Under the pieces are notes generated by a model. That model worked only from the letters and a program-made list of their open reading frames with translations. It ran no database searches and had not been told where the DNA came from. DNA of 64,000 nt. It comes from Clostridia bacterium. GTDB lineage: Bacteria; Bacillota; Clostridia; Christensenellales; Aristaeellaceae. Numbering within the stretch: the first letter of the stretch is position 1; each line of letters opens with the position of its first letter. The translations under genes were made by a program, and so were the position numbers. The stretch covers positions 124,001-188,000 of the forward strand of contig JAFUFB010000003.1 in NCBI GenBank assembly GCA_017470145.1, given 5' to 3'. This document shows, piece by piece, positions 26,264-34,154 of this stretch.

Positions 26264-27388
26264 ATGAGCAGAACCGTTATGGGGTACTGGGACTGCCCCG
26301 TGTGCGGCAGCAAGGGCATCGCGGGGAATGTGATGAATTGTCCCTCCTGCGGCCGGGCCCGGGGGGACGTGCAGTTTTACATGAAGGACGGCGCGGAGAA
26401 TTCCACCCGGGAGGAGAACGAGCGGGGAGACATTGAGTACCTGAACGAGGAGCAGGCGAAGGAGATCGGGAAGAATCCGGACTGGTACTGCTCCTTCTGC
26501 AACTCCCTGAACAAGGATCATGCGGCCTTCTGTACCAATTGTGGTGCCAGCCGGGAATCCTCGGAGAGCAATTATTTTGACCAGCTGAACAAGCGGAAGG
26601 CGGCTGAGGCGGCGGAAAAGGCCGCCCAGCCCCAGCCCCAAGCCCAGCAGGTGAAGAAAAAGAGCCGACTGCCCCTGCTGCTGATCATTCTGGCGGTGAT
26701 CGTCGGGTTGGTGGTCTACATGAACGGCAGCAACACCCAGGGGGACCTGCGGGTGACGGGGGTCAATTGGAGCCGCAGTATTCCCATTGAGCAGAACATC
26801 GAATACACCGAGAGCGACTGGAGCATCCCCGCGGGCGGGACGGAGGTCAGCCACCGGCAGGAGATTCAGCGATACGACCAGGTGCTGGACCACTACGAGG
26901 ACTACGAGGTTCAGAAGTCCCGGCAGGTGCTGGATCATTACGAAACCTATTACACCTATTCGGATAACGGTAACGGCTCCTTCACGGAGGTGCCCCATGA
27001 GCGGGCGGTCTATCGGACGGAATATTACACCGAGACGGAATCCCGGCCGGTATACGTGCCAGTGCCCCGATACGCCACCAAATATACCTACACCATCTGG
27101 CGCTGGACCAGGACCCGGGAGGCCACAGCCGCCGGAAACGACCATGACGCATATTGGCCGGAAACCAACCTGGCCGCGGACGAGCGGGAAACCACGCCCC
27201 GGGCGGAAAAGTATACCTTCACTGTCGTGGACGAGAAGGATGCCCGCCGGACCTGGCGGGCCACGGAGGAGGATTGGCGGAAGATCAACGAGGGAGATCG
27301 GATGACCATTACCACCCAGCGGGGCAGCGGAGAGAGCTGGATTGTGGACGAGAAGGGGAATCACCTGATCCGGGTGTATAGCAATTAA
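26264..27388 (+). CDS. Zinc-ribbon/RanBP2-type zinc-finger membrane protein
   Basis: A 374-residue protein with two N-terminal zinc modules: a C-x2-C...C-x2-C ribbon (WDCPVCGSKG...NCPSCGRARG) and a RanBP2-type finger with the pattern W-x-C-x2-C...N...C-x2-C (DWYCSFCNSLNKDH, then FCTNCGAS). An Ala/Pro/Gln linker and one membrane helix (LPLLLIILAVIVGLVVYM, about 145-162) lead to a Tyr-rich domain of about 210 residues outside or inside the membrane. GGAGGGG precedes ATG 26264. RanBP2 fingers bind RNA or ubiquitin in eukaryotes; their partner here is unknown. Confidence 0.7.
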   Translation: MSRTVMGYWDCPVCGSKGIAGNVMNCPSCGRARGDVQFYMKDGAENSTREENERGDIEYLNEEQAKEIGKNPDWYCSFCNSLNKDHAAFCTNCGASRESSESNYFDQLNKRKAAEAAEKAAQPQPQAQQVKKKSRLPLLLIILAVIVGLVVYMNGSNTQGDLRVTGVNWSRSIPIEQNIEYTESDWSIPAGGTEVSHRQEIQRYDQVLDHYEDYEVQKSRQVLDHYETYYTYSDNGNGSFTEVPHERAVYRTEYYTETESRPVYVPVPRYATKYTYTIWRWTRTREATAAGNDHDAYWPETNLAADERETTPRAEKYTFTVVDEKDARRTWRATEEDWRKINEGDRMTITTQRGSGESWIVDEKGNHLIRVYSN

Positions 27389-27450
27389 AATGATTATGAA
27401 GCCCTGCCTGGAAGGCGGCGGGGGATCAGGATAAAGGAGAAACGCGCGAA

Positions 27451-27654
27451 GTGGAAAAAAACTTTCCCCAGGGGGAGGAGCTGGAGCGGGCCCTGAAGGC
27501 GGCCTATCGGCTCTATCAGGCCAATATCCATGACACCGGGGCGCTGATTTACGAGCTGACCAAAGGCGCTCGGAATGGCATGCCGGAGAAGGAATTGCTG
27601 GAGATTGCCCTGGAGGCCCTGGAAAAGTGCCGATATTCGGCGGATGAGGTGTAA
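27451..27654 (+). CDS. Small hypothetical protein (67 aa)
   Basis: A 67-residue, mostly helical soluble protein (ERALKAAYRLYQANIHDTGA, ending EALEKCRYSADEV), started by GTG with AAGGAG 12 nt upstream. The DUF3783 gene begins 4 nt after its stop, so the two are translationally linked. No family recognised. Confidence 0.55.
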   Translation: MEKNFPQGEELERALKAAYRLYQANIHDTGALIYELTKGARNGMPEKELLEIALEALEKCRYSADEV

Positions 27655-27658
27655 GCCC

Positions 27659-28054
27659 ATGGCGAAGGTATTGCTGTTTAATTTCACAGACGAAGGCCGG
27701 CGGAAGAAGGTCAAAGCCGCCCTGTTCCGCAGTGGGATTCCCAGCCAGGATGTGCCGCCGGAGCGGCAGGGAGAGACCATCGGTGCCCTCCTGGGGCTGG
27801 CAGGGTTCGCGGAGGGGGAGAAAGGGGAGGACCCCCCCTTCCAGGAAGAAATGATCGTCATGCATGAACTGGCGCCAAGGCAGTTCAACGGGTTCCTGGA
27901 TGGATTGAAGCAAAATGGGACACGGGTGGCGCTGAAGGCGGTGGTGACGGAGCACAACGTAGGCTGGAGCGCGGCACAGCTGTATCGGGAGCTGGCGCAG
28001 GAACACGCGGCTCTGGCCCAGGGAACGGGTGCACCAGTGCATCGCCCCGAATAA
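27659..28054 (+). CDS. DUF3783 domain protein
   Basis: A 131-residue soluble protein. MAKVLLFNFTDEGRRKKVKA at the start and LKAVVTEHNVGWSAAQLYRE near the end match the DUF3783 family, widespread in Clostridia and without assigned function. The ribosome site GAGGTG lies at the end of the preceding small gene. A strong terminator follows. Confidence 0.75.
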   Translation: MAKVLLFNFTDEGRRKKVKAALFRSGIPSQDVPPERQGETIGALLGLAGFAEGEKGEDPPFQEEMIVMHELAPRQFNGFLDGLKQNGTRVALKAVVTEHNVGWSAAQLYRELAQEHAALAQGTGAPVHRPE

Positions 28055-28074
28055 AAAATACAAGACAGAAAGCA

Positions 28075-28106
28075 GGAAAGCCGCCCGAAGCGGGCGGCTT
28101 TCCTTT
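28075..28106 (+). terminator. Rho-independent terminator
   Basis: GGAAAGCCGCCCG (28075-28087) and CGGGCGGCTTTCC (28091-28103) with AAG loop and TTT after. Confidence 0.85.
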
Positions 28107-28119
28107 ACGGAGAAGAAAA

Positions 28120-28731
28120 ATGGAGAAATTACTGGCCCCGGGGCTTTCCTTCCGAGGCATGCTGCAAGGGGGCTCCAGCACGGCGGCCCTCTTCGCGGAT
28201 CCCCCCATGATGGAGACGGCCCGGCTGCGGCTGCGCAGGCTGCGGATGAGGGATGCGAAGGACATCTACGCCTGGAGCAGCGACCCAGAGGTAGCGAAAT
28301 ACGTCCTCTGGACGGCCCATCGCAGCCTGGGGGATACTCGGGGATACATCCGGTACGTGAAGAGCCTGTATCGCCAAGGTGCGCCCTGCTCCTGGGGCAT
28401 TGAGCTGAAGGAGACCGGGAAGATTATCGGCACCATCGGCGTCATGGGCTGGTGGCCGGATCACCGCAGCATGGAGGTAGGATATTCCCTGGGAAGGGCC
28501 TGGTGGCATCAGGGATATGCGGCGGAGGCCCTGGGTAGCCTGCTGAACCTGCTGTTTGAACAAACGGAGGTCAACCGGGTGGAGGGGCAATGCGATGTGC
28601 GAAACCCCAACAGCGGCCGGGTGATGGAAAAATGCGGTATGAGAAGGGAAGGCACGCTGCGGCAAAGGGTGTATAACAAAGGGGAATATGTGGACGTAGC
28701 GCTCTATGCCATTTTAAGAACAGACAGATAG
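28120..28731 (+). CDS. GNAT acetyltransferase, RimJ/RimL type
   Basis: A 203-residue N-acetyltransferase that would transfer acetyl from acetyl-CoA to an amine. The first 30 residues are an extra N-terminal stretch; the GNAT domain then shows METARLRLRRLRMRDAKDIY, WGIELKETGKIIGTIGVMGW, EVGYSLGRAWWHQGYAAEAL (CoA-binding loop) and NPNSGRVMEKCGMRREGTLR. Ribosomal-protein acetyltransferases have this layout, but so do many of unknown substrate. A GGAG-type site precedes the ATG; a start at the internal Met (METARL) is possible. Confidence 0.8.
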   Translation: MEKLLAPGLSFRGMLQGGSSTAALFADPPMMETARLRLRRLRMRDAKDIYAWSSDPEVAKYVLWTAHRSLGDTRGYIRYVKSLYRQGAPCSWGIELKETGKIIGTIGVMGWWPDHRSMEVGYSLGRAWWHQGYAAEALGSLLNLLFEQTEVNRVEGQCDVRNPNSGRVMEKCGMRREGTLRQRVYNKGEYVDVALYAILRTDR

Positions 28732-28950
28732 CGGTTTAGTCGTATGCGCGCGGGAGTTCCCCTCCGGGGCACGGCTCGCGCCTCCGTTCCAGACGTAGCG
28801 GTACAAAGCGGCTGCCTTCGCAATAGGATTCGCACGCGCACCGCGGGCGCAAGCGCCACGCGCACCGCACGCGGCATGCTCGCCACCCGCTAAGTACCGA
28901 CGTCTTCCAAGGGCCCCTGAGTGAAACATCCCTTCGCACGACTAAACAGT
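28732..28950. other. Palindromic GC-rich intergenic element (possible MITE or structured RNA)
   Basis: Ten-bp inverted ends GTTTAGTCGT (28734-28743) and ACGACTAAAC (28938-28947) enclose 194 bp with strongly CpG-rich sequence. Inside are a 12-bp direct repeat CACGCGCACCGC (28833-28844 and 28857-28868), a GGCGC/GCGCC hairpin between the repeats, and imperfect arms GACGTAGCGGTAC/GTACCGACGTC. Reading frames across it on the minus strand look arbitrary and lack ribosome sites. A mobile miniature repeat or a structured RNA are both possible. No T-run suggests a simple terminator. Confidence 0.45.
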
Positions 28951-28961
28951 TACCGTTCAAT

Positions 28962-29570
28962 TCAAGCATCCCTAACCTTATCTACAAACAATTGCATTTT
29001 CCGGGGATCCTTTACCTTCTCCGTCTCAATGCCGGAGGAGACGTCCAGGGCATAGGGGTGCAAGGAATGAACGGCGTCCTGGACATTGTCTGGATGGAGG
29101 CCGCCGGCCAGGAAATAGGGCCTCTGAATCGACTGAATCAGGGTCCAGTCAAAGGCTTGGCCGGTGCCTCCCGCGCCGTGGTCCAGCAGGATATAGTCCG
29201 CGGAGCTTTGTTCTGCCCGACGGACATCCTCCAGGTTGGAGATTTTGAAGGCTTGAATCAAAGGCTTCGCGGTCAGCTTCCGCAGGGCGCCGATATATTC
29301 CCCATCCTCATGGCCGTGGAGCTGGGCCAGATCGATGATGCCGCTGGCCAGCAGCTGGGCGACAAAGGCTGGATCCGCGTCCACAAAAACGCCCACCGCC
29401 TGAATTCCGGGGGCCAGGAGGGCCTTCAGCTCCCGGGCCCGGTCGGGGGAGACGTAACGGGAGCTTTTCTCAAAGAAAACAAAGCCAATGTAATCCGGGC
29501 GCAGCTGATTGACCGCCTGGATATCTGCCTCCCGGGAGAGGCCGCAGAGTTTGATTTTTGGAGAAGTCAT
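28962..29570 (-). CDS. trpF: Phosphoribosylanthranilate isomerase
   Basis: TrpF converts phosphoribosylanthranilate to CdRP in tryptophan synthesis. The 202-residue TIM barrel shows IKLCGLSREADI with the catalytic Cys, DYIGFVFFEKSSRYVSPDRA, AQLHGHED, DYILLDHGAGGTGQAFDW with the catalytic Asp, LAGGLHPDNV and LDVSSGIETEKVKDP. The start overlaps the trpC stop by 4 nt (ATGA). It is the last gene of a trpDCF unit; trpE, trpG, trpB and trpA are not in the window. Confidence 0.95.
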   Translation of the reverse strand: MTSPKIKLCGLSREADIQAVNQLRPDYIGFVFFEKSSRYVSPDRARELKALLAPGIQAVGVFVDADPAFVAQLLASGIIDLAQLHGHEDGEYIGALRKLTAKPLIQAFKISNLEDVRRAEQSSADYILLDHGAGGTGQAFDWTLIQSIQRPYFLAGGLHPDNVQDAVHSLHPYALDVSSGIETEKVKDPRKMQLFVDKVRDA

Positions 29571-30358
29571 TGGGCCGCCTCCTTAAACTGATGGAGGGCC
29601 AGCCGCCGATCCGGCGCTCGCATCAGGGCCTCGCCGATCAGTGCGGCATCCGCGCCGATTTGCTTCAGGCGGCGGACATCCTCCGGGCCGGAGACGCCGG
29701 ATTCCGCCACATAGATCACCTCCGGGGGAATCTGATCCCGCAGGCGGGCGGCGTTTTCGAAATCCACGGAGAAATCCTTCAGATTGCGGTTGTTCACCCC
29801 CAGAATCTCCGCGCCGGCGGCCAGAGCGGTTTCGATCTCCTGGCCGTCGTGGGTTTCCACCAGGGCAGCCAGGCCCAGCTGTCGGCAGAGCTCCAGCCGA
29901 TGGGCCAGGGTATCCGCATCGTGAAGGGCGACGATCAGCAGCACCGCGTTGGCGCCCAGTACCCGAGCCTGATACAGCTGATAATCCTCCACGGTAAAAT
30001 CCTTCCGGAGCATGGGCGTGGTCACCGCCTGCCGAATCTCGGCAAAAATCTCATCCGAGCCCAGGAACCATTTCGGCTCCGTCAGGCAGGAGATGGCGTC
30101 CGCGCCGGCAGCGGCATAATCCCTGGCGATGTTCAGATAGGGGAAGTCCGGGGAGATGAGCCCCTTGGAGGGGGAGGCCTTCTTGACCTCGCAAATGAAG
30201 CTGAGGCCGGGGCGGCGCAGGCCCTGCAAAAAGGCATCCCCAGCCCCAGGCCCCAGGCGTAGGGCTTGGGCCTGCAGGGCTTCCAGGGGAAGAAAGGCCT
30301 GATCCTGCCGCACTCTTTCCCGGACATGGGCGGCGATAGTATCCAGAATGGTCGGCAT
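29567..30358 (-). CDS. trpC: Indole-3-glycerol phosphate synthase
   Basis: TrpC closes the indole ring from CdRP. The 263-residue TIM barrel carries FICEVKKASPSKGLI with the catalytic Lys, ISCLTEPKWFLGSDE, MLRKDFTVEDYQLYQAR, VNNRNLKDFSVDFE and VAESGVSGPEDV, all conserved in the family. It starts 4 nt after the trpD stop with GAGGTG inside the end of trpD, and overlaps trpF by 4 nt. Confidence 0.96.
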   Translation of the reverse strand: MPTILDTIAAHVRERVRQDQAFLPLEALQAQALRLGPGAGDAFLQGLRRPGLSFICEVKKASPSKGLISPDFPYLNIARDYAAAGADAISCLTEPKWFLGSDEIFAEIRQAVTTPMLRKDFTVEDYQLYQARVLGANAVLLIVALHDADTLAHRLELCRQLGLAALVETHDGQEIETALAAGAEILGVNNRNLKDFSVDFENAARLRDQIPPEVIYVAESGVSGPEDVRRLKQIGADAALIGEALMRAPDRRLALHQFKEAAQ

Positions 30359-30362
30359 GGGC

Positions 30363-31385
30363 TTACACCTCGTTGGAAACCTGAATGACCTTTTCCAGGG
30401 TGGCCAGGGCCGCGCCGGAATCGATCTGCTGGGCGGCCAGCTTGACGCCCTCCGCCAGGGTTTCCGCCTTGTCGGCGATATAGAGGGCCGCGCCGGAGTT
30501 CAGCAGCACGGTATCCCGCTTGGGGCCCTTTTCCCCGGCGAGGATAGCCCGGGTAATGGCAGCGTTCTCCTGGGGCGTGCCGCCTACCAGATCCTCCTTC
30601 TGGCAGCGGGAGATGCCGAAATCCTCGGGCTGGATGGTGTAGGTCTTGTACCAGCCGTCCTTCAGCTCGCAGACCTTTGTGGGGGCGGAAAGAGAAATCT
30701 CGTCCAGCTTGTCCATGCCATAGACCACCATGCCCCGTTCAATGCCCAGATTGCTCAGCACCTGGGCCAGGGGCTCCAGCAGATATTCATCGTACACCCC
30801 CAGCAGAATCTGCTTCGGGTGGGCCGGGTTGGTCAGGGGGCCTAAGATGTTAAAGACGGTACGGATGCCCAGCTCTTTCCGGATGGGGCCTACATACTTC
30901 ATGGAGGTATGATACTTCTGGGCAAAGAAGAAGCAGAAGCCCGCCTCATCCAGCAGCCGTAGGCACTGCTCCGGCGTCAGGCTGATGTTCACCCCCAGGG
31001 CTTCCAGGCAATCCGCCGTGCCAGATTTAGAGGAAGCGGCGCGGTTGCCGTGCTTGGCCACCGGGACACCAGCGGAAGCCACCACCATGGCGGAGGTGGT
31101 CGAAATGTTGAAGGAATGGGCGCCATCCCCGCCGGTGCCGACGATTTCCAGAATCGGCCGATCCCCGGCGTCTACCTGGGTCGCGTGATCCCGCATGGCA
31201 GCGGCGCAGCCGGAGATTTCCTCAATGGTCTCCGCCCGGGTGCTCTTAGTGGAAAGGGCGGCCAGGAAGGCGGCGTTCTGAACCGGGGTGGTTTCCCCGC
31301 TCATGATCTCGTTCATGACCTGATACGCTTCGTCATAGCTGAGATCGCCTTTTTGGGTCAATTTGACAATCGCTTCATAAATCAT
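30363..31385 (-). CDS. trpD: Anthranilate phosphoribosyltransferase
   Basis: TrpD transfers the phosphoribosyl group of PRPP to anthranilate. The 340 residues show [20 protein letters not shown] (PRPP loop), [20 protein letters not shown] and [20 protein letters not shown], the family's signature segments. ATG at 31385 is chosen since AGGAGG is 10 nt upstream; the in-frame TTG at 31394 is only 1 nt from that site. It is the first gene of the trpDCF unit, preceded by a promoter and a strong hairpin in the leader. Confidence 0.95.
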   Translation of the reverse strand: MIYEAIVKLTQKGDLSYDEAYQVMNEIMSGETTPVQNAAFLAALSTKSTRAETIEEISGCAAAMRDHATQVDAGDRPILEIVGTGGDGAHSFNISTTSAMVVASAGVPVAKHGNRAASSKSGTADCLEALGVNISLTPEQCLRLLDEAGFCFFFAQKYHTSMKYVGPIRKELGIRTVFNILGPLTNPAHPKQILLGVYDEYLLEPLAQVLSNLGIERGMVVYGMDKLDEISLSAPTKVCELKDGWYKTYTIQPEDFGISRCQKEDLVGGTPQENAAITRAILAGEKGPKRDTVLLNSGAALYIADKAETLAEGVKLAAQQIDSGAALATLEKVIQVSNEV

Positions 31386-31414
31386 ATGTGACAATCCTCC
31401 TGATATATTTTCTT

Positions 31415-31437
31415 GCGCCCCCGCTGCCCGGGGGTGC
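31415..31437 (-). promoter_or_regulatory. Hairpin in the trpDCF leader
   Basis: CCCCCG and CGGGGG arms (31418-31423 and 31429-31434), extended by GC pairs, form a stem shortly before the trpD ribosome site. There is no T-run in the trp direction and no Trp-rich leader peptide, so classic attenuation is not shown. Confidence 0.4.
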
Positions 31438-31459
31438 TTTCATCAGCGTTTCCACTATT

Positions 31460-31488
31460 TATTTATACCTATAGAGAGGTTCTGTCAA
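31460..31488 (-). promoter_or_regulatory. Promoter for trpDCF
   Basis: On the minus strand TTGACA (31488-31483) is followed by TATAAATAAAT; TATAAA fits with a 15-bp spacer or TAAATA with 17 bp. Confidence 0.55.
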
Positions 31489-31516
31489 TGAAAAGGAATG
31501 TATAAATTATGTTTCT

Positions 31517-32449
31517 TCATTCTACTTCCGGCAGGCCGAATTCCGCCGGGAGGAAACGGGGACAGACGTTCTCTCGGGTGGCGATGACGGAGGCCGCCAG
31601 GCGGGTGCCGATCTGGCAGGATTCCTCCAGGGTTTTGCCATAGGTGAGCCCGATGCAGACCCCGGCAAAGAAGGCGTCGCCACAGCCGGTGGTGTCCACG
31701 ATGTCCACATTCACCGGGGGCACGACGCCATGGTTTCCCTGGCTGTCCGCGAACACCGCGCCTTGGCCGCCCATGGTGATGACCATCTGGCGCAGCTCCC
31801 CTCGCTTAATTCGCTCCGCCAGGGTGGTGGAAAGTGCCTCCGGGGACAGACCGGCATATTCTTCGCTGAAGAAAAGCCCCGCCTCCTGCTCGTTGCAGAC
31901 GAAGCAGTCTACCCGGCGCAGCAGATCCCGCCGCTCCACGGCGATGGTCATATTGGACACCAGGGCGAACACCTTCTTTTGATATTTCTCCGCCAGGGTG
32001 AGGATTCGCTTCATGATTTCGTCCTCGATATCCACCTCCACGGCGATGGCGTCCGCCTCCGTGAAGATTTCGTCCCCCTCCTGGTCCAGGATATCCGCGA
32101 TGACGGAGGGATCAGGACGCTTCGAGATGGAGGCCACCACATCCCCACTGTTGTCGAAGATGGCCAGCCAGGTGCCCATGCCGCCGGGGATATAGCGGGA
32201 GTATTTCATGTTGACCTTGTGGCGCTCCAGCTTATCCACCACGTCTCGCCCCGCGCCGTCGTTATCCACCACGGTGACAAAGGTGGGGCGCAGCTCTACA
32301 TTGGCAATATCCTCCACCACGTTGCGGCTGACCCCGCCATGAACCTGCACGACTCGCCCGGCATTGCGGCCGCCGGGGATGTATTTGGTGATGGGATATC
32401 CCTTGATGTCCACAAACACAGTACCGATGACCACGATTCCATTCTTCAT
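31517..32449 (-). CDS. PfkB-family carbohydrate kinase
   Basis: A 310-residue ribokinase-fold kinase. The N-terminal MKNGIVVIGTVFVDIKGYP, the GGVSRNVVEDIANVE sugar loop and the C-terminal catalytic motif DIVDTTGCGDAFFAG (general-base Asp) are clear. The substrate could be a sugar or a nucleoside; the sequence does not decide it. GGGAGGG precedes the ATG. It lies upstream of trpDCF on the same strand but trpDCF has its own promoter, so a functional link is not implied. Confidence 0.85.
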   Translation of the reverse strand: MKNGIVVIGTVFVDIKGYPITKYIPGGRNAGRVVQVHGGVSRNVVEDIANVELRPTFVTVVDNDGAGRDVVDKLERHKVNMKYSRYIPGGMGTWLAIFDNSGDVVASISKRPDPSVIADILDQEGDEIFTEADAIAVEVDIEDEIMKRILTLAEKYQKKVFALVSNMTIAVERRDLLRRVDCFVCNEQEAGLFFSEEYAGLSPEALSTTLAERIKRGELRQMVITMGGQGAVFADSQGNHGVVPPVNVDIVDTTGCGDAFFAGVCIGLTYGKTLEESCQIGTRLAASVIATRENVCPRFLPAEFGLPEVE

Positions 32450-32544
32450 GACCTTGCCCTCCCTCGCCGCGGATAATCGTTTCCCTGCCCAGATGATACC
32501 ATGAAAAAGGCCGCTGGTTCAATCCCCGGGAGGGTGATTTTTTC

Positions 32545-32640
32545 CAAAAAAAGGAGGACCGGAAGCGATGATTCCGATCCTCTTTTTTATGAAACCGCTG
32601 AAGAAAGCGGTGCCTTCAGTAGCGATTCTTTCGCGATCAG
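32545..32640 (-). repeat. 3'-end/terminator cassette, copy 1
   Basis: Read on the minus strand this roughly 85-bp segment (GAAGGCACCG..., TTCAGCGGTTTCATAAAAA, then a GAGGATCGGAA/TTCCGGTCCTC terminator stem) is closely similar to plus-strand 37610-37700. Both copies lie directly after the stop codon of a gene, in the same orientation relative to it. The terminator stem is at 32553-32582 and has T-runs on both sides. Confidence 0.7.
32553..32588. terminator. Bidirectional terminator in cassette copy 1
   Basis: GAGGACCGGAA (32554-32564) pairs with TTCCGATCCTC (32572-32582) with one G-T pair; TTTTTT follows on the plus strand, and on the minus strand the stem runs into seven T residues. It ends the DUF4317 transcript. 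Confidence 0.8.
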
Positions 32641-33809
32641 TTATTCGGGAAAACGGGCTGGCCATTGACCGCGATGTCCCCTTCAATGGGGATGAGCAGA
32701 TAGCTCCGCCCGTCAATCACCCGGGTCTCCAGCAAATCTGCATATTCTGGATCCACCTTCACGGAAACGCTGGGTAAGTCGATCTTGAACTGGTTTGGCG
32801 TCACGATGTTCACCGCCGGAAGCACTGCCCCAGCCCCAAAGACCTGATCAAAGCCCTCCTGGAAGGCTTCCACCTTCTCCTCGGATACGCCGCTTTCCGT
32901 CAGCACCCGGGCTACATCCTTTTTGGAAAGAGAAAGGGGCTCCGCTTCCTTATCCTTCTTCTGCTCCTCGATCATGGTGGACACAGTTTCATGCATCTCC
33001 TGCACCACCTCCAGAGAGCACTCCTTCCCCAGGCTCTGGGCCAGCAGGGTCTGGAAGGTATCCGTTTGTTCCGTCGCTGGCATCAGCGCCTGCAGATGGA
33101 AGGAAGCTTCCAGAAATGCCTGATGGGAATCGTTGCTGTCCTTGCTATAGAACAGAATGGTGTTCACATCTGCCGCCCCATCCTCAAACAAGGGGAACAG
33201 GAATCCCATGACCGGAGCATTAGCCAGCCATTCCTGGGCCCGGTCATGGAACACGCTGTCCTCCGGGTCGTAGCGCAGGGCAGGCTTTGCCCGCTTTACA
33301 GGGCAAATTGCGCACAGTACATAGCTGAAAGCCCGATCGGAGTTATCATAGTCAATTTCCCCATCCGCGCCACGGAACTTGACGTCCAGGGTATCATGCA
33401 TCATCAGGATCAGCCAGTTATCCGCGTTCTGGGCGTCCTCCACGGACTGCATGTCCGGATGCTCCGCCCGAATGCCTTCGATCAGCCGCTCGAAGACGTA
33501 GGAAACGGCCTCCTCATCCTGCAGCGCACTGTCCCGCAGCCGCAGCAGCTGCTGATACACCTCCGCCTGCGCAGGCTCCTCCGATGAAATCCCAATGGGC
33601 AGCAGGTTCTGACCGATCTGGCCGGAGAGCACCCGTTTGAAAAGTGCCATGTATTTCTCGTTTTCCTGCTCATACAGGGTGCTGACGTTCAGGGCGAAGC
33701 TGGTAATGGGCTTCCCCACATTGTCCACATATCCGCCCAGAATAGCCGTAGGGTTCCTTTTATCGGGATTTAAACGGCGCTTTACCTCCGCCAGGTCTCT
33801 TTGATTCAT
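32637..33809 (-). CDS. DUF4317 domain protein
   Basis: A 390-residue soluble protein of the DUF4317 family, common in Clostridia and of unknown function. The N-terminus MNQRDLAEVKRRLNPDKRNP followed by ILGGYVDNVGKPI is the family's signature, and LSLSKKDVARVLTESGVSEE plus the final beta-rich part (VKVDPEYADLLETRVIDGRS) also match. ATG at 33809 has GAGGAGG 9 nt upstream; the longer frame from 33830 has no site. It is monocistronic. Confidence 0.85.
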   Translation of the reverse strand: MNQRDLAEVKRRLNPDKRNPTAILGGYVDNVGKPITSFALNVSTLYEQENEKYMALFKRVLSGQIGQNLLPIGISSEEPAQAEVYQQLLRLRDSALQDEEAVSYVFERLIEGIRAEHPDMQSVEDAQNADNWLILMMHDTLDVKFRGADGEIDYDNSDRAFSYVLCAICPVKRAKPALRYDPEDSVFHDRAQEWLANAPVMGFLFPLFEDGAADVNTILFYSKDSNDSHQAFLEASFHLQALMPATEQTDTFQTLLAQSLGKECSLEVVQEMHETVSTMIEEQKKDKEAEPLSLSKKDVARVLTESGVSEEKVEAFQEGFDQVFGAGAVLPAVNIVTPNQFKIDLPSVSVKVDPEYADLLETRVIDGRSYLLIPIEGDIAVNGQPVFPNN

Positions 33810-34154
33810 GGTATTTATCCTCCTCGTCACGCATCAATCCTGTCCGCATCGAAAGCGACAGCGGAGCACATGATACCACATTTTTCCCTTTTCGGGGAGA
33901 ACAAATTCATGCGTTTGTTTTTCATTTGCTCTAAAAAAGCTGTCCCCCATCAGTTCGAAATCAGATGAAAATCCTCTGACAATAATCAATTTTGCTCCCT
34001 TTGAAAAGATGGGCTGCAGCCAATGCTTTTACCCTGTATTTTTCGGGCGAGCAGGGGAAAGAAATGCCCATCTCTGCCTTGACGGAGAAGGACGGGATCG
34101 ATATAATGCAAGAAGCAGGAACCGAAATATCGTTTGCAAAAGGAGGAGCATCGC
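33810..34154. other. Divergent intergenic region (345 bp)
   Basis: The gap separates DUF4317 (minus) from the KdgK-like kinase (plus). It holds one clear promoter on the plus strand (34079-34107) and a possible minus-strand -10 (TATCAT on the minus strand, near 33870). Nothing else was recognised. Confidence 0.5.
34079..34107 (+). promoter_or_regulatory. Promoter for the KdgK-like kinase
   Basis: TTGACG (34079-34084) and TATAAT (34102-34107) with a 17-bp spacer, about 48 bp before the ATG. Confidence 0.75.

Noticed and set aside
25058..28063. 1001-residue minus-strand open frame
   Set aside because: Runs antisense through four well-supported genes (CorC-type, zinc-finger, small ORF, DUF3783) with a composition typical of shadow frames.
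28732..28961. tRNA or rRNA fragment in the palindromic element
   Set aside because: No tRNA arms or conserved rRNA segments could be found on either strand.
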